A stretch of DNA of 64,000 nucleotides from Chrysemys picta bellii (lineage: Eukaryota; Chordata; Testudines; Emydidae). The notes under the pieces were generated by a model. It saw only the letters and a program-made list of their open reading frames with translations, did not search any database and was not told the DNA's origin. The position numbers were made by a program, and so were the translations under genes. Shown here in pieces: positions 22,301 to 34,862 of this stretch. The stretch's first letter is position 1. Each line of letters begins with the position of its first letter. The stretch is taken from the NCBI RefSeq assembly GCF_011386835.1, contig NC_088800.1:17322572-17386571 (forward strand), given 5' to 3'.

Positions 22301-23929
22301 CTACATACAAAGTGTCTTAATTAAAGGTTGTCTAAAAATACAGAACATTTTCACAACCACATCTGCCATTAACTCTTCTGACATTCTGGTGGCATTAAGT
22401 ACCAGAAAATTATTTGCAGATTAAATAGAATTCCACTCTTCTTGTGCACTGTCTTTAGAGCAATGGTTACAAATTTAAACAGCATGTTTGCAATTGGAAA
22501 GCATGATAATTATTGGAGGTACTGCAGCCTGTTCTACTAAAACAGCAAAATGGCTGTGCCACTCCTTTGAGACCCAGAGTGCGTGCCTATCACAGACTGT
22601 AATTTATACTCCATTTCTTTAGCGTTTATTATTTTAGTCTAAATTGTGGCTTTGCCATGAGACCTGAGCAAAGGACAGCAGGTTGTTGTGCTGCAGCAGG
22701 AGCCAGTCTGCCTCTCTGCTACCCCTTGCCGAGTACACTACATCAGAGGCGAAATCTGGGCCCCATTTTAGTCAATGGGGCAACTCCCACTGATTTCAAT
22801 AGGATCAGGATTTCATCACAGTTCTATACCCAGTGTGGTGTATATCCTCTGGCATGCGGGTGCAGAAATGCTTAACTGTTGCACAAGGCTTTTTGCCCAG
22901 TCCATGCCTCTTCCCACCCTTATGCATAGGAAGGGTATATAGCAGCCCTATATTAGCAGTTTGCTGGAGTCACTACCTGGAAATCTGTATTTGTAGTGTT
23001 TTGAATTGGGGGAAAAAAAAGAAATACATTAGAAAACTAGTATCCTATATCATGCCATTCATTTTTAAATGGACATTCTGCTTAAAAAGATGCCACACTA
23101 ACTCCTGAATATCAGAAAGTCACGCTAGCGTATGAACTTGCTGATAAGAGTATTACATGAGCAGGACAGCTGTGGGCAAGAGCAATGAAGCTGAGCAGAT
23201 CTGAGACACAACAAAAATGAGAGGTTGCTTTTTTACCCTGGTTTTCTCACCGAAAGATGCAGCTGACAATGAAAAAAGGTTAAGATGGTGGCAAAAGCTG
23301 TGGCAGGACTTACAACACATACAGTGATATTATGAAAGGTGTGTTACTTAACCTCAAAAAGGAGAAACATTAATGGGAAATTTAATTAAGAGATTAAGAT
23401 TAGGAACAGTTAAACAAAATACTGACCAGTATCTCATTTTTATGCTGTCCTGTGATTTAAAAAAAAGGAATAATTCAGCTGAATTAATGGAGGGCACATT
23501 TAAAACTGAAAAGGATACACTGCTTCTGCAGAATTCACCGCTACCAGCGGTCACCAAGTCAAGTACTGTGGCTTACTAATTACGATCAACCACATTTGCA
23601 GTTGTGCAGACCAAGATAAAGGTAACTACATTTCATGTTTTAGGGAAAGAGTTGATTCCTCAGTGAAGCCAGAAATGGAATATTCCTGTTTACATTCCAT
23701 GTACAGAGCTGCACAGGTTTCTAGATGCATTATGAGTTTTCACCTTCCTTTGAAGCACCAGCTATTGGTCAGTGCCAGATACTCGACCAATGGTCTGAGC
23801 CACTGTAGTAAATTTTATGTCCCTAAGATGCATACACAATGATAAGTATTCAGTTAATATAAATAATACAGCTTTTTGCCTTGGAGCTATCATTTCAAGC
23901 ACTTTTATTGTTTTGGGTCTTTTAGATTA
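19367..23929. other. Intergenic AT-rich DNA with palindrome relics
   Basis: No gene is seen. Degenerate CCATTGA-centred palindromes occur at 20671-20740, 21199-21311 and 22751-22815. The rest is AT-rich and unassigned. Confidence 0.45.
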
Positions 23930-24052
23930 TTCTTTAGATTGCAAAGCTGCCAGAGCAGGCCTTGTCTCCCCCCCACAGCATCCAGCACAAAAGGTCCTAA
24001 TTTCAGTTGGTTGCTGCTATAATGCAAATATTGACAATAACAACAGCTCCTG
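23930..24052 (+). repeat. Decayed L2-like LINE tail
   Basis: TAGATTGCAAAGCTGCCAGAGCAGG, GCATCCAGCACAAAAGGTCC and a terminal AATAACAAC run follow the order of the L2-type 3' tails at 13.4 and 63.4 kb. Confidence 0.5.
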
Positions 24053-25796
24053 ATGACTAATATTATATCGTTACTTCACTTGCAGTCCTTTCAACTTCAC
24101 CCAGACTGATGATGACATTCTAACAGGAATAGCAGATTCTGCTTTCCTTTTTATTTCAATATATTGGTGCTTCTGAAAAGTTGGAGGATTCTGACAGTTT
24201 GTTGACTGATGAGGAATTAAAAATTGATACTAAAACCATATCATAGCTTTAATTCATAGAAGGTAAAATTAATCCCTGGGAAAGGCCAGTATCCTGAGTA
24301 TCAAAGGCTCAAATGCATGATGGTGTGATTTTGATCTCAAGATAGATACAGGCCTTCTGCACAGGGGTAAATTTCACCCCAAGAAAAGAGTGTGTCAGAA
24401 AAGACAGTGTGAACAGAATTAAGACAAAAAAGTTGGGAAATTGCACCTGTTTGTTTCTATTTAACAATCATGTATTCCAAATGTTTTATTAGGATAATTT
24501 AGGGAAAATAGTGTATGTAAATCATTTGGCCTGATCCTCTTGTTTAAAAGTTATTACACTAGCAAGCAGAGTATATGGGTGAAGTCCTGCCCCTTTAAAA
24601 TCAAAAGGAGTTCTGCAATTGATTTGAATAGGGTCAGGATTTTACCCTGTTTTGTAAGAGACAGAGTAGTGGAAGCGGGACAGTATAACAACGGAGTGCA
24701 TTGCTTTAAAAAAGACAGGAAGAAAAAAAAAATAATACTTTACCTATACCTCTGAGTTTCCTTGCTCTGTTGTTAATGTTTTTCAGTTGTTTTCAATTAA
24801 GATAAATGTCTGAAACACAATGGCATTATGTTTGAACTCTTTTCTGTTCAATATAAGTGGATTTTAAACAGGAAGCTGACAGTCCTTTTGAATGTGAAAC
24901 TTTGTATTAGAACCAAATGTCGCTCTTTAATCTCATTTGGTACATATACTAAAGTAATTATTGCTTTATGAAACCTTTTAAGAGATTTATATACTCCATC
25001 AAATTGTACTTATATGGCTACTGCTCTTTCTTTTAGATTTCAAACTAAAATAGAAAAAAAATCGTCAACTTTCTTAGAACTGTTTTATTTCCTTTTATCA
25101 TAAAAAAGCTGTTAAGTGAAGTCATTTTCTCCATTGTGGTTTAAGGCTACAGCAGTTCTTGGGTGTCTATCAAAACATACTTTCCATACTTAAAGTAGGT
25201 AAGGTGGTTTTGTTTTTTTGTTTCCCTAAAATTGAATTTCAGCTAATTTTTCTGATCACTATTTCCTAGTATTGCAGTCACCATGTCTTACCTTTGAAAG
25301 AAAGTAACAGTATGAAGTTTAGTTTTTTTTTTCTAAGAATTGTGGGCCAGATTCTTATACTGTAACTCATGTTGAGAAACACCTTTATTTCAGTGGAAGC
25401 AGTCATGGAATAATGTGATTTTCAACTTGAGTAAGAGTAAACAAATCTGGCTTTCGAAGGATAAATATTCTAGGTGATTGGAGGGGAGACTAACAACAAA
25501 GGAATTCTGATGTATTTATTTTTGCTTAGGCATAAAATATACCTATGTTGTTGATTATCACCAGAGATGCAGTCATAACAAAGGCATTCAGTATGAACAA
25601 AATTTGACTCTGACTAAATATCTAATGAAATAAACATATTTTAATAATAAACTAAGGTATCTTAGGAAAATAAAGTGAATCATGAATATTAAAGAGGAAA
25701 AGGGCATAATAATATGAGCTGCTGAAGAGATAAAACTGATGGAACGTTATCTGAATACTGATTTCTGTCCAACTAACTTATGTGATTACAGGTCTA
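24053..25796. other. Intergenic AT-rich DNA
   Basis: No gene is seen. Palindrome relics lie at 24577-24647 and 25344-25451. Confidence 0.45.
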
Positions 25797-26075
25797 CATT
25801 ATTACAGTAGCTCAATGAAGATCATAGCCCTGTTGTGCAAAGTAATGTGCAAACATATGGAGAGACTCCCCGCTCCAAAGAGAAACTAAAACAGATAAGC
25901 CAGCCAAAGGGTGAGAGAAAGGAAGTATTATCATCATCATTTGAGAGATGGGAAACTGAGGCACAGAGTGATTAAGAGACTTGTGTGAGGCCACAGAAGT
26001 CGTCTATGGCAGAGCTGAGAATTGAAACTAGATTTCTAAGTGACAGTTCAGTGCCTTATTCACAAAACCATCTCA
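25797..26075. repeat. Composite L2-tail / MIR relic
   Basis: An inverted L2-like tail (CCCTGTTGTGCAAAGTAATG, then CTCCAAAGAG) runs directly into a MIR core on + (ATGGGAAACTGAGGCACAGAG, GGCAGAGCTGAGAATTGAAAC). The same pairing occurs in mirror orientation at 58.55-58.74 kb. Confidence 0.65.
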
Positions 26076-29000
26076 TGCTAGCTCTTCCACGGTCTTTTTA
26101 GCATGCTTATCCATAACTTAAATTTAGCTGTGGCCAAGCACTTCTAATACAGTTAGTTCAGCCAGTGTAGGAAGGGACAAATAGTGTTAGAACTGGAAGA
26201 GCAATGGCTGACCAAACCACATTAGAGCCCCTTTTGCCAACAACCAAGTTTGAACTGTACACAAGAACGTGCTTTAAATGCAATGCAGAACAGACAAAGC
26301 CAGTGTAACAGGGTCACACCCTCTTCTACTACCATCCACAATAAGTGAGGGAATATGAAAGGAAGCTGGTTTTGAGAAAATAACTCAGGTGGCAGGGGGT
26401 TAATTTGGTACTGTAACAGAAAGATCTGAGACAGCAACTATTTTTTACTTCCCTCAGTTTAGTAGGAACTCTCCTGGGACCATGAGGACAAAGTTCCCAA
26501 CAGATATGAGAGAAGAAATTCCCTTTTCCTTCTGTGGTGTTTTTTGGTTGAGACCCTTTGCAAGGGTATTGGAAGAAGGCAGTTACCAACTTCTTTGTCT
26601 CATTTCTTATCTGTCATCACCATTTGTTAGCCAGCAAATCTTCCCACTTCCCCTCTTACATTTTTCTACATACACCTAATTCATGCCTACAGAAGCAGAG
26701 CTCAGAAAAAGGAAATCACAGCAGTACCACAGATTCCAGGCAGCTGCACACCAGGTCTAATGGTAGAAATGCCAATGTTGCCCAATTCTGAATTGGGGAG
26801 GGAAGAGGTGTCCCTCACAGAAGTTGTATGGGAAATGGTGTGTTTATATGGGACTGATTCTGCTGCTATATCTGTGTAGCTCCATTGACTTCTGTGGAAT
26901 TACTCCTAATGTACATCGTTTTGTGAGTCGGTCACCCTCTATCCCCATAAGCCTCCTCCCCTCATCTATAAAACACTGTTCAAACATGGACCAGGCAGAC
27001 TCGGGTTTTGATAGAATGTGTAGGGATGTGTTCAAACACAAATGATTACTTACCCTTCTGGCTTCCCATACAAAGAGACAAATAAAAAAAAATGTAGCAG
27101 AGATCATGGTGACCACAGCCAGTGCAGAAACTCCCATTAGCCTTACACAGCAGTGTTTGAATGACCCACCTCAGAGGTGTGGCAAAGTACTTTCTCCTGG
27201 ACCTTAAGAAGGCCACATTCGCAAAGATCCGGTGTTCCAAGATGAAGAGTATAGGAGATACACCCTTTCCATTTTGGGGGGAAAACATTACTACACTATG
27301 ATATTGTCCAGGCACAGCCTCCAGGAAGGGAGCATGAAGGAGGGCGCAGAGCACCAGCAGATGAGCCCCTGGATGAATGGATGCTTCCTGAGAGCAGTAG
27401 AGCTTTCATTCAGAGCTAGATTCTGCAACTCTTATGCATACTGATTACTACCATACTCTTCAAATAGTCCCAGTGAGATTAGGGAAATAACTCAAGGCAC
27501 AAGATACTACTCAGTGTAATGATGGTGGACTCTGGCCTCTGTATAGCTCAGTTGTGGTAACAGGTGATCAAAGCATTCTTCTGGGGGAAGGACATTATTT
27601 GTCTTGTAGGCTAATTTTTCTTGGGAGTGAACAGGAATTAAAACTTCTCTCTTTGGTAGTACAGCGATGCTCTTAAATTGGTGAGCTGATATCTGCCCTA
27701 GATGGCATGAAATATGTGTCCTAAAGTTCAGTCCAAGTTCTTAAGTCGTGTGATAGGCAGAAAACCAGCTAAGACCCTTACATATGGGGACATAAGGATC
27801 ATCTTTCCTTCTTATCACACACAGGTTTTAAAAAAAACCAAAAAACACGCACACTTTCATTAAATATCTTTTAACAAATTCACATATAGAATGGTTTGAC
27901 CAAAGCTAACGCAACACAAGATCATGAAGTTCACTAAACCACCTGTTCAGAATTATTCCCATCAGTAACGAACTGTGAACAATATAGAAATAAAATTAAG
28001 AACCAAACTGCTCTCTGCTGGTAACTGACAAATCTGTTTTGTGATGGTAATTTCTGATCTGCAATGCTCAGTTCAACATTTAACTGACTGATTGTATTGA
28101 CAGATAAATCTTGTTTGTTCTAAATGGTCTTTTACTCAGAGAAAAAAGGTAAAAAAAAATCCCAAATAAATTAAATATTCTATTTTTTTCCCTAGCAGTG
28201 CTGCTTGTTCACTTCCAGGAGGCATACATCAGCCTTCTCCCATGGCACAGGTTAGAGGGACAAGTTTATTATAGGAATATTAGCCTCCCATAATCCCTTA
28301 CTGTTTCACCACTGAACCCACGTAAAGATATTTTTTCTTTAGTAAACTTAACTTATATTTCATTTATACTGACTTTCTGTTTTTGAGAGAATGAAGATTA
28401 TTACATACAGATCAGTCCTCACAATGTAAACACAAGCAAAAATCAAAACACAAAAATACAGCAAGAAAGCTTTTTTCATCTTTTACTAAGTAGAAGTACA
28501 TCTGGATCTGAAAAGGTACCCAACAACTCAATTCACTCTAGTCCAAAATTCTTATCATAATAATAATCTATTGCTCTGATTCACCTACCAAAGCAATGAT
28601 TTTCTTTCAGCAAAGTTACATTTATTTACTAAATTTTTCTTCACCGCTAACTTAAGGCCCAGTACGGAGAACATTCACTTCCTAGCATAGGGTTCAATCC
28701 ATACTCCCAGCTGCACTTGTTTTGCACTGCTGCGGCAGCACAAAGAGCTGTGATTCTCTCTGACGCAGGGAGAGTTAGGTACTGCCAACCCCCCACTACT
28801 CAACCACCCAACCTCTCAGTATAGGGAGTGGGGCAGGGTAGGGACATGTCAGAGGGTGGGGTAAAGGCTGAGCACTAATCCTTGGCTGCTGCAGCAGATG
28901 GCTCAGGTGGCATAACTTAAAGCAGCCCCTGCAGGTGCTCTCAGTTATGCCAGTGGCCGTTTTTGCCAATAATCAGCCCAGGATCAGAGAAGTGGAAAAG

Positions 29001-30305
29001 TAAAAAAATAAAACTTTCCCTCCGAAGAGTGTAAGCTTTAGTCAGATCCAGCAGGTGGAAGATTCCCCTGCTGTAGGGAAGTTTGTGTTTGTTGTTCAGC
29101 CACTATAGGAGCTTCTACCAGTTCCCTTGTTAGCTCTCTGAGCAATTAGAATGACCAACGTTTCCCTATGTTTGGGTGATTTCTCAGCAACCAGAATAGC
29201 CCCAGTGGATATTGGCAGCCAGCACAACTTAGAGAATCCTTCAGGTTGCTCTAAACTCTGCCTCAGAACCAACCCAGTGTTCAGCAGCCCCAGGGTCAAG
29301 AGCAGAGAGTTTAAATCCTTTTAAGCTGTTCAGGCACAAAAACAGAAGAACCTGGTGTCATGAGACGAGTTACAGGAAAACAACACACTGTAAAGGGTTG
29401 TTGCTGATAGGAGCTGTAATGTTTCACCTAGATATAGCCATACTAACTATTTTGTCTTTTAGTTCAACTGCCACCTACAACTTAAATTTACAAACATAAC
29501 TATGGTTTACCTCAGTCACCTGAGCAGAATAGCTCAATACAATCATACTCCTTAGATTGGCGGTGCAGGTTACCTGAATCTAATTTCACATCATCAGAGC
29601 ACTTTTTTTTTTTAAATATCCCCTGGGATTCAAGAGATAAAAGCACAAAAAGATTCCAGGCAACAGTTAATAAAATAAGTATTTATTTAAACTATAATAT
29701 TACAATCTACTTTGTTTTAAACTATAGATTCTTTGAAAGCTCTCTTTCTTTTTTAAGTAACCAAATTGAAGTTTTCTAAATGTAATTAGGAATATGGGGG
29801 TGGGGTTTCTCTCCCCTTTTAAAATTAAATGTAGATGTTAACTAAACACTGGTTCACTTTCAGGTCGATGTTCCTTACTGTATTTTCCTCCCAAGTGCTC
29901 TCAAGAAGCTGTACAACATGTAAGTCATGAGTACGGTTGTGCAGACACAAAACATTCACTTGCTATCAAGTATCTTTCATCAGTCCATTTCACTTGTGTT
30001 GATGAAGGAGAAATTATACAACACTAACTCACCTGACACCATAGTAACCCCTGAATCAATCTACGTTTATTTCATAGGTTCTGGTTCTGCAAAATAACTC
30101 TGTGTTAAGCGTGAAGTTGAAAGAAAATAGACCTTGTCTAACAATGGGGATAAACTCCAATTACAGCCTTCAGTGCAAAACCTTAATCTAGTCAGCAAAG
30201 CTGCTATTTACTTTGAAGGAAGAGACAGAGCTTGAAACCGGGGGTAAACTGCACTGCTGGTGTAATCAGGATCTTCCTGAACCTGAGGCATCCAGCCCCT
30301 GCACA
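26076..30305. other. Intergenic DNA, no gene seen
   Basis: A half palindrome relic (GGACTGATTCTG to GTGGAATTACTCC) is at 26852-26914. I found no exon, RNA gene or complete mobile element. Short open frames (under 105 codons) lack any recognisable motif. Confidence 0.45.
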
Positions 30306-30313
30306 CACTAGAG

Positions 30314-30592
30314 CAGGGGTTCTCAAACGTCATTGCACCACAACCCCCTTTTCACAACAAAAATTACTACACAACCCCAGGAGAGGGGACAGAAGCCTGA
30401 GCCCACCCACCTGCCACTACCCCTCGGGGGGAGCCAAAGCCCAAGTGCTTCAGCCCCCGCCGGAGGGCCTATAACCTGAGCCCCCCCCACCCAGGATGGA
30501 AGCTGAAGCAAGTTTAACGGCAGCCCTGTGGCCCCATTAAAACGGGGTTGCAACCCACTTTGGGGTCCTGACCCACTATTTGAGAACGGTTG
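30314..30592. mobile_element. hAT-type MITE with perfect 8-bp target duplication
   Basis: The left end CAGGGGTTCTCAAAC and right end TTTGAGAACGGTTG are inverted repeats of hAT type, flanked by exact copies of CACTAGAG at 30306-30313 and 30593-30600. The 279-bp interior is non-coding. Confidence 0.9.
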
Positions 30593-30600
30593 CACTAGAG

Positions 30601-32783
30601 CTACAGGGGAGTAGCTCTAACTTATGCTCCACCAGTCGAGGACTAGGTATATAAGAGCTCTATTCCACCATGCCCCTTACTTGCTCCCCAAATACCTCAG
30701 CATGCCACCTCATGGCAGAGATGGAGGATTCAACTGGTGTAGAAGGAACCACGGCCACCTTAGTCAGCTGTCTGTTATTGGGGCGCTCCCATGGCATCTC
30801 TAACTTGGCACAAAATGGATTTAGCAGCTTAGAACATTTGCCCTGGGGAGTTGCACTAAAGCAGTCAAACTGGTTGGTGGAGTCAGTACAAATGCCCCTA
30901 AGTAGATGAGACCCTAGAAAGACTTCATTCATCTGAGGGCAAACTATTCTTAAAAACCCAGTGAAGATTCAAACTCTGAACTTCGTGAACAGAACAGAGA
31001 TCTCTTATCACCAGGTTTATGTTCACAAAAGTCTGATGCATCCTTGAATGTGAATATTCCCTTTCCCATACAGATTTTTTTTTACACTAGATATTTTATT
31101 TCCTTATACACATTTCTTATGCTCATGTATAAAACATAAAACTGCAAATAGGCACAAAACTTTCCCTCTCTGCTCCCATCTAATTTTTCTTTTGCAAAAT
31201 TAACATGCTGTCAGATAAATCAAATATTTCCCCCCAAGGAAAAGTTATAAATACATTTAGTTGATACTATGAATTCACAACCATAATTATACCCAAAGAT
31301 TTCAACTGTGAAATCATAGTACAGTACTAAGGGGCTAGTGTTCAGAGGTGCTGAGCTCCCTTTGACTTCAAATGGTGTTGGGGGGGGGGGCAGGACTCTA
31401 TAATTCTTAAAATCAGGCCCAAGATAGCAAAGGCATTTTCTCATCTATTCCCCTCTGTTTTCTAGGGTCTAATCTAGTTTCCTCTTTCTCTGAATCACAA
31501 TTCTTTGGCCAGAAAAATGATTGAAAACCAAACAAAGTTTAAAGCATGTATGGTTTTTATTCCTGTTTGTTTCCCTTGCAGGTTTTTCCCGGTACAAGCT
31601 GCAATGTAGTTGCTGATCCTTGAAGCGAATTGAATTTTTTCCTTAGCTCTAGTAGACCAAGAGGATTTTACCTTAGACTATGTTGATCAATACTTTCCTG
31701 TGACTTCCCATAGTGTAATTTCTTTCACTAACCCTATGCTGACCTACATTTTCTTTATTCTCCTATCTCAGATGCTCACCTAGGACTTTTGTGGTTTTGC
31801 TAAGTACACAACCCCTTTTTGGTTTCTAAACAAAGCCTCCTTGTTTCCCACTTGGACACAGAACTTCTTCTCCAAAATGTTTTAGACTAACAGTCTTTCC
31901 CCTACATTAAACTCCCCTTTTCCTCACTATTTAGAGTATTATTTCAGAAGTAGCTTTCTGAACTGGTGTTACGAGGTCATCCAAGTGATTTTAAGTGCGT
32001 TGCTTTCCTAGTCACTGGAACTTCATGGTAAGAAACCTTCCTTCCCCATGGTTGTCATCTTTTCTTCTCGGTCTCTTCTGTTTCTCACTCTGTGTGTATT
32101 TTATATATATATAGCTTTGTTAGCTGCTGGTCTTAAGGAAGTTCAGTGTTCCTTTGTTATTTGTAGCTTGGCTTTTTCTCTCTGGTGTTACATGCTACTT
32201 TCAATTCCAATTTCTAGCTTTTGTCTGTGTTGTTCATATAATGCTGCAAAATGCGAGGAAACCTCTACCTCACAACCACACACATTTCAGTCTTGTCTCT
32301 GAGGGTTGTAGCTGTATGTGAATTATATTGCCAGTCTTCTAGCAGAACATTTAAAAGGGATATGTAGCAATCTGTGACCCTGAGCAAACCTCTCACAGCT
32401 GGCCCTTAAATTTATCTCCACCTAGCTCTGCCCAGACAAGCAGCAAAACCTCTCAAATAAATAAATCTTGAAACAAAATCTTTACAACCAGGCATACCTG
32501 TTAGGGGTAGGGTTTTCCCAGTGCTCCTCCACAGGTTGGAGATAGAATCAAACAGATCCATCTCATTCACCCCAGCCTGGGAAAAGCTAGCAGGCAACTA
32601 GTCCTCTTCCTGCTAGTGTCTACCTTGTTATGAGGGAAGAGGAAGGTTATATGCTGTACTCCTTCCCAGAAGTTATCCTGATTAGCTGAGAGAAATGGAA
32701 GCCCTGCCTGCCCTACACTACAGGGCTCCTGGTCCTAGGTCCTGAAGAAAATAGGAGATGGGGGGCTTTCCAGACACCAACTG
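30601..32783. other. Intergenic DNA with one palindrome relic
   Basis: A GCTGAGCTCC-type palindrome relic with an 11-base G run (31380-31390) lies at about 31322-31425. No gene is seen. Confidence 0.45.
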
Positions 32784-32850
32784 TTATCCCATAGATTCAC
32801 AGAGTTTAAGGCCAAAATGGGCTATTGATCACCTAGTCTGACCACCTGTA
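32784..32850 (-). mobile_element. Older CR1 LINE, 3' tail cut off by a younger CR1
   Basis: CATAGATTCACAGAG, AAGGCCAAAATGGGC and ACCTAGTCTGACCACCTGTAT are the reverse complement of a second, older CR1 3' end. It stops exactly where the younger CR1 begins; the body of an older CR1 resumes at about 34861. Confidence 0.65.
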
Positions 32851-34862
32851 TCATAGAATCATAGAATATCAGGGTTGGAAGGGACCTCAGGAGGTCATCT
32901 AGTCCAACTCCCTGCTCAAAGCAGGACCAATTCCCAACTAAATCATCCCAGCCAGGGCTTTGTCAAGCCTGACCTTAAAAACCTCCAAGGAAGGAGATTC
33001 CACCACCTCCCTAGGTAACCCATTTCAGTGCTTTACCACCCTCCTAGTGAAAAAGTTTTTCCTAATATCCAACCTAAACCTCCCCCACTGCAACTTGAGA
33101 CCATTACTCCTTGTTCTGTCATCTGCTACCACTGAGAACAGTCTAGATCCATCCTCTTTGGAACACCCTTTCAGGTAGTTGAAAGTAGCTATCAAATCCC
33201 CCCTCATTCTTCTCTTCTGCAGACTAAACAATCTCAGTTCCCTCAGCCTCTCCTCATAAGTCATGTGCTCCAGCCCCCTAATCATTTTTGTTGCCCTCCG
33301 CTGGACTCTTTCCAATTTTTCCACATCCTTCTTGTAGTGTGGGGCCCAAAACTGGACACAGTACTCCAGATGAGGCCTCAACAATGTCGAATAGAGGGGA
33401 ATGATCACATCCCTCGATCTGCTGGCAATGCCCCTATTTATGCAGCCCAAAATGCTGTTAGCCTTCTTGGCAACAAGGGCACACTGTCGACTCATATCCA
33501 GCTTCTCGTCCACTGTAACCACTAGGTCCTTTTCTGCAGAACTGCTTCCTAGCCATTCAGTTTCTAGTCTGTAACAGTGAATGGGATTCTTCCATCCTAA
33601 GTACAGGACTCTGCACTTGTCCTTGTTGAACCTCATCAGGTTTCTTTTGGCCCAGTCCTCTAATTTGTCTAGGTCCCTCTGTATCCTATCCCTACCCTCC
33701 AGCGTATCTACCACTCCTCCCAGTTTAGAGTCATCTGCAAACTTGCTGAGAGTGCAGTCCACGCCATCCTCCAGATCATTAATGAAGATACTGAACAAAA
33801 CCGGCCCCAGGACCAACCCTAGGGGCACTCCGCTTGAAACCGGCTGCCAACTAGACATGGAGCCATTGATCACAACCCGTTGAGCTCGACGATCTAGCCA
33901 GCTTTCTATCCACCTTATAGTCCATTCATCCAGCCCATACTTCTTTAACTTGCCGGCAAGAATACTGTGGGACACTGTATCAAAAGCTTTGCTAAAGTCA
34001 AGGAATAACACATCCACTGCTTCCCCCTGATCCATAGACCCAGTTATCTCCTCATAGAAGGCAATTAGGTTAGTCAGGCATGACTTGCCCTTGGTGAATC
34101 CATGCTGACTGTTCCTGATCATTTTCCTCTCCTCTTAGTGCTTCAGAATTGATTGATTGAAACTGCTCCATGATTTTTCCAGGGACTGAGATGAGGCTGA
34201 CTGGCCTGTAGTTTCTGGGATCCTCCTTCTTCCCTTTTTTAAAGATGGGCACTACATTAGCCTTTTTCCAGTCATCCAGGACCTCCCCCGATCGCCATGA
34301 GTTTTCAAAGATAATGGCCAATGGCTCTGCAATCACATCCGCCAACTCCTTTAGCACCCTCGGATGCAGTGCATCTGGCCCCATGGACTTGTGCTCGTCC
34401 AATTTTTCTAAATAGTCCCGAACCACTTCTTTCTCCACAGAGGGCTGGTCACCTCCTCCCCATACTGTGCTGCTCAGTGCAGCAGTCTGGGAGCTGACCT
34501 TGTTCGTGAAGACAGAGGCAAAGAAAGCATTGAGTACATTAGCTTTTTCCACATCCTCTGTCACTAGGTTGCCTCCCTCATTCAGTAAGGGGCCCACACT
34601 TTCCTTGACTTTCTTCTTGTTGCTAACATACCTGAAGAAATCCTTCTTGTTACTCTTAACATCTCTTGCTAGCTGCAACTCCAAGTGTGATTTTGCCTTC
34701 CTGATTTCACTCCTGCATGCCTGAGCAATATTTTTATACTCCTCCCTGGTCATTTGTCCAATCTTCCACTTCTTGTAAGCTTCTTTTTTGCGTTTAAGAT
34801 CAGCAAGGATTTCACAGTTTAGCCAAGCTGGTTGCCTGCCATATTTACTATTCTTTCTACAC
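32851..34862 (-). mobile_element. CR1 LINE, 5'-truncated, relatively young
   Basis: The 3' end on - has two copies of the TCATAGAA octamer. The 3'UTR and most of ORF2 are present, but the endonuclease region is missing (5' truncation at about 34862), as in most CR1 copies. The coding part is described separately. The element lies between two pieces of an older CR1 in the same orientation. Confidence 0.9.
32960..34862 (-). pseudogene. CR1 ORF2 reverse transcriptase, broken by a frameshift
   Basis: Two overlapping frames cover one protein. The first (34070-34862) carries the region before and at the start of the reverse transcriptase ([63 protein letters not shown]). The second (33025-34122) carries the palm: [55 protein letters not shown] and the catalytic [10 protein letters not shown] box, then the thumb and C-terminal region ([39 protein letters not shown]). 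A frame change at about 34120-34165, a stop there and one near 33022 disable it. The residual frame after 33022 reads NGLPREVVESPSLEVFK to about 32960. The enzyme would copy CR1 RNA at a nicked target. Confidence 0.9.

Noticed and set aside
33265..34724. + strand ORFs across the CR1
   Set aside because: Antisense of CR1 ORF2 reverse transcriptase.
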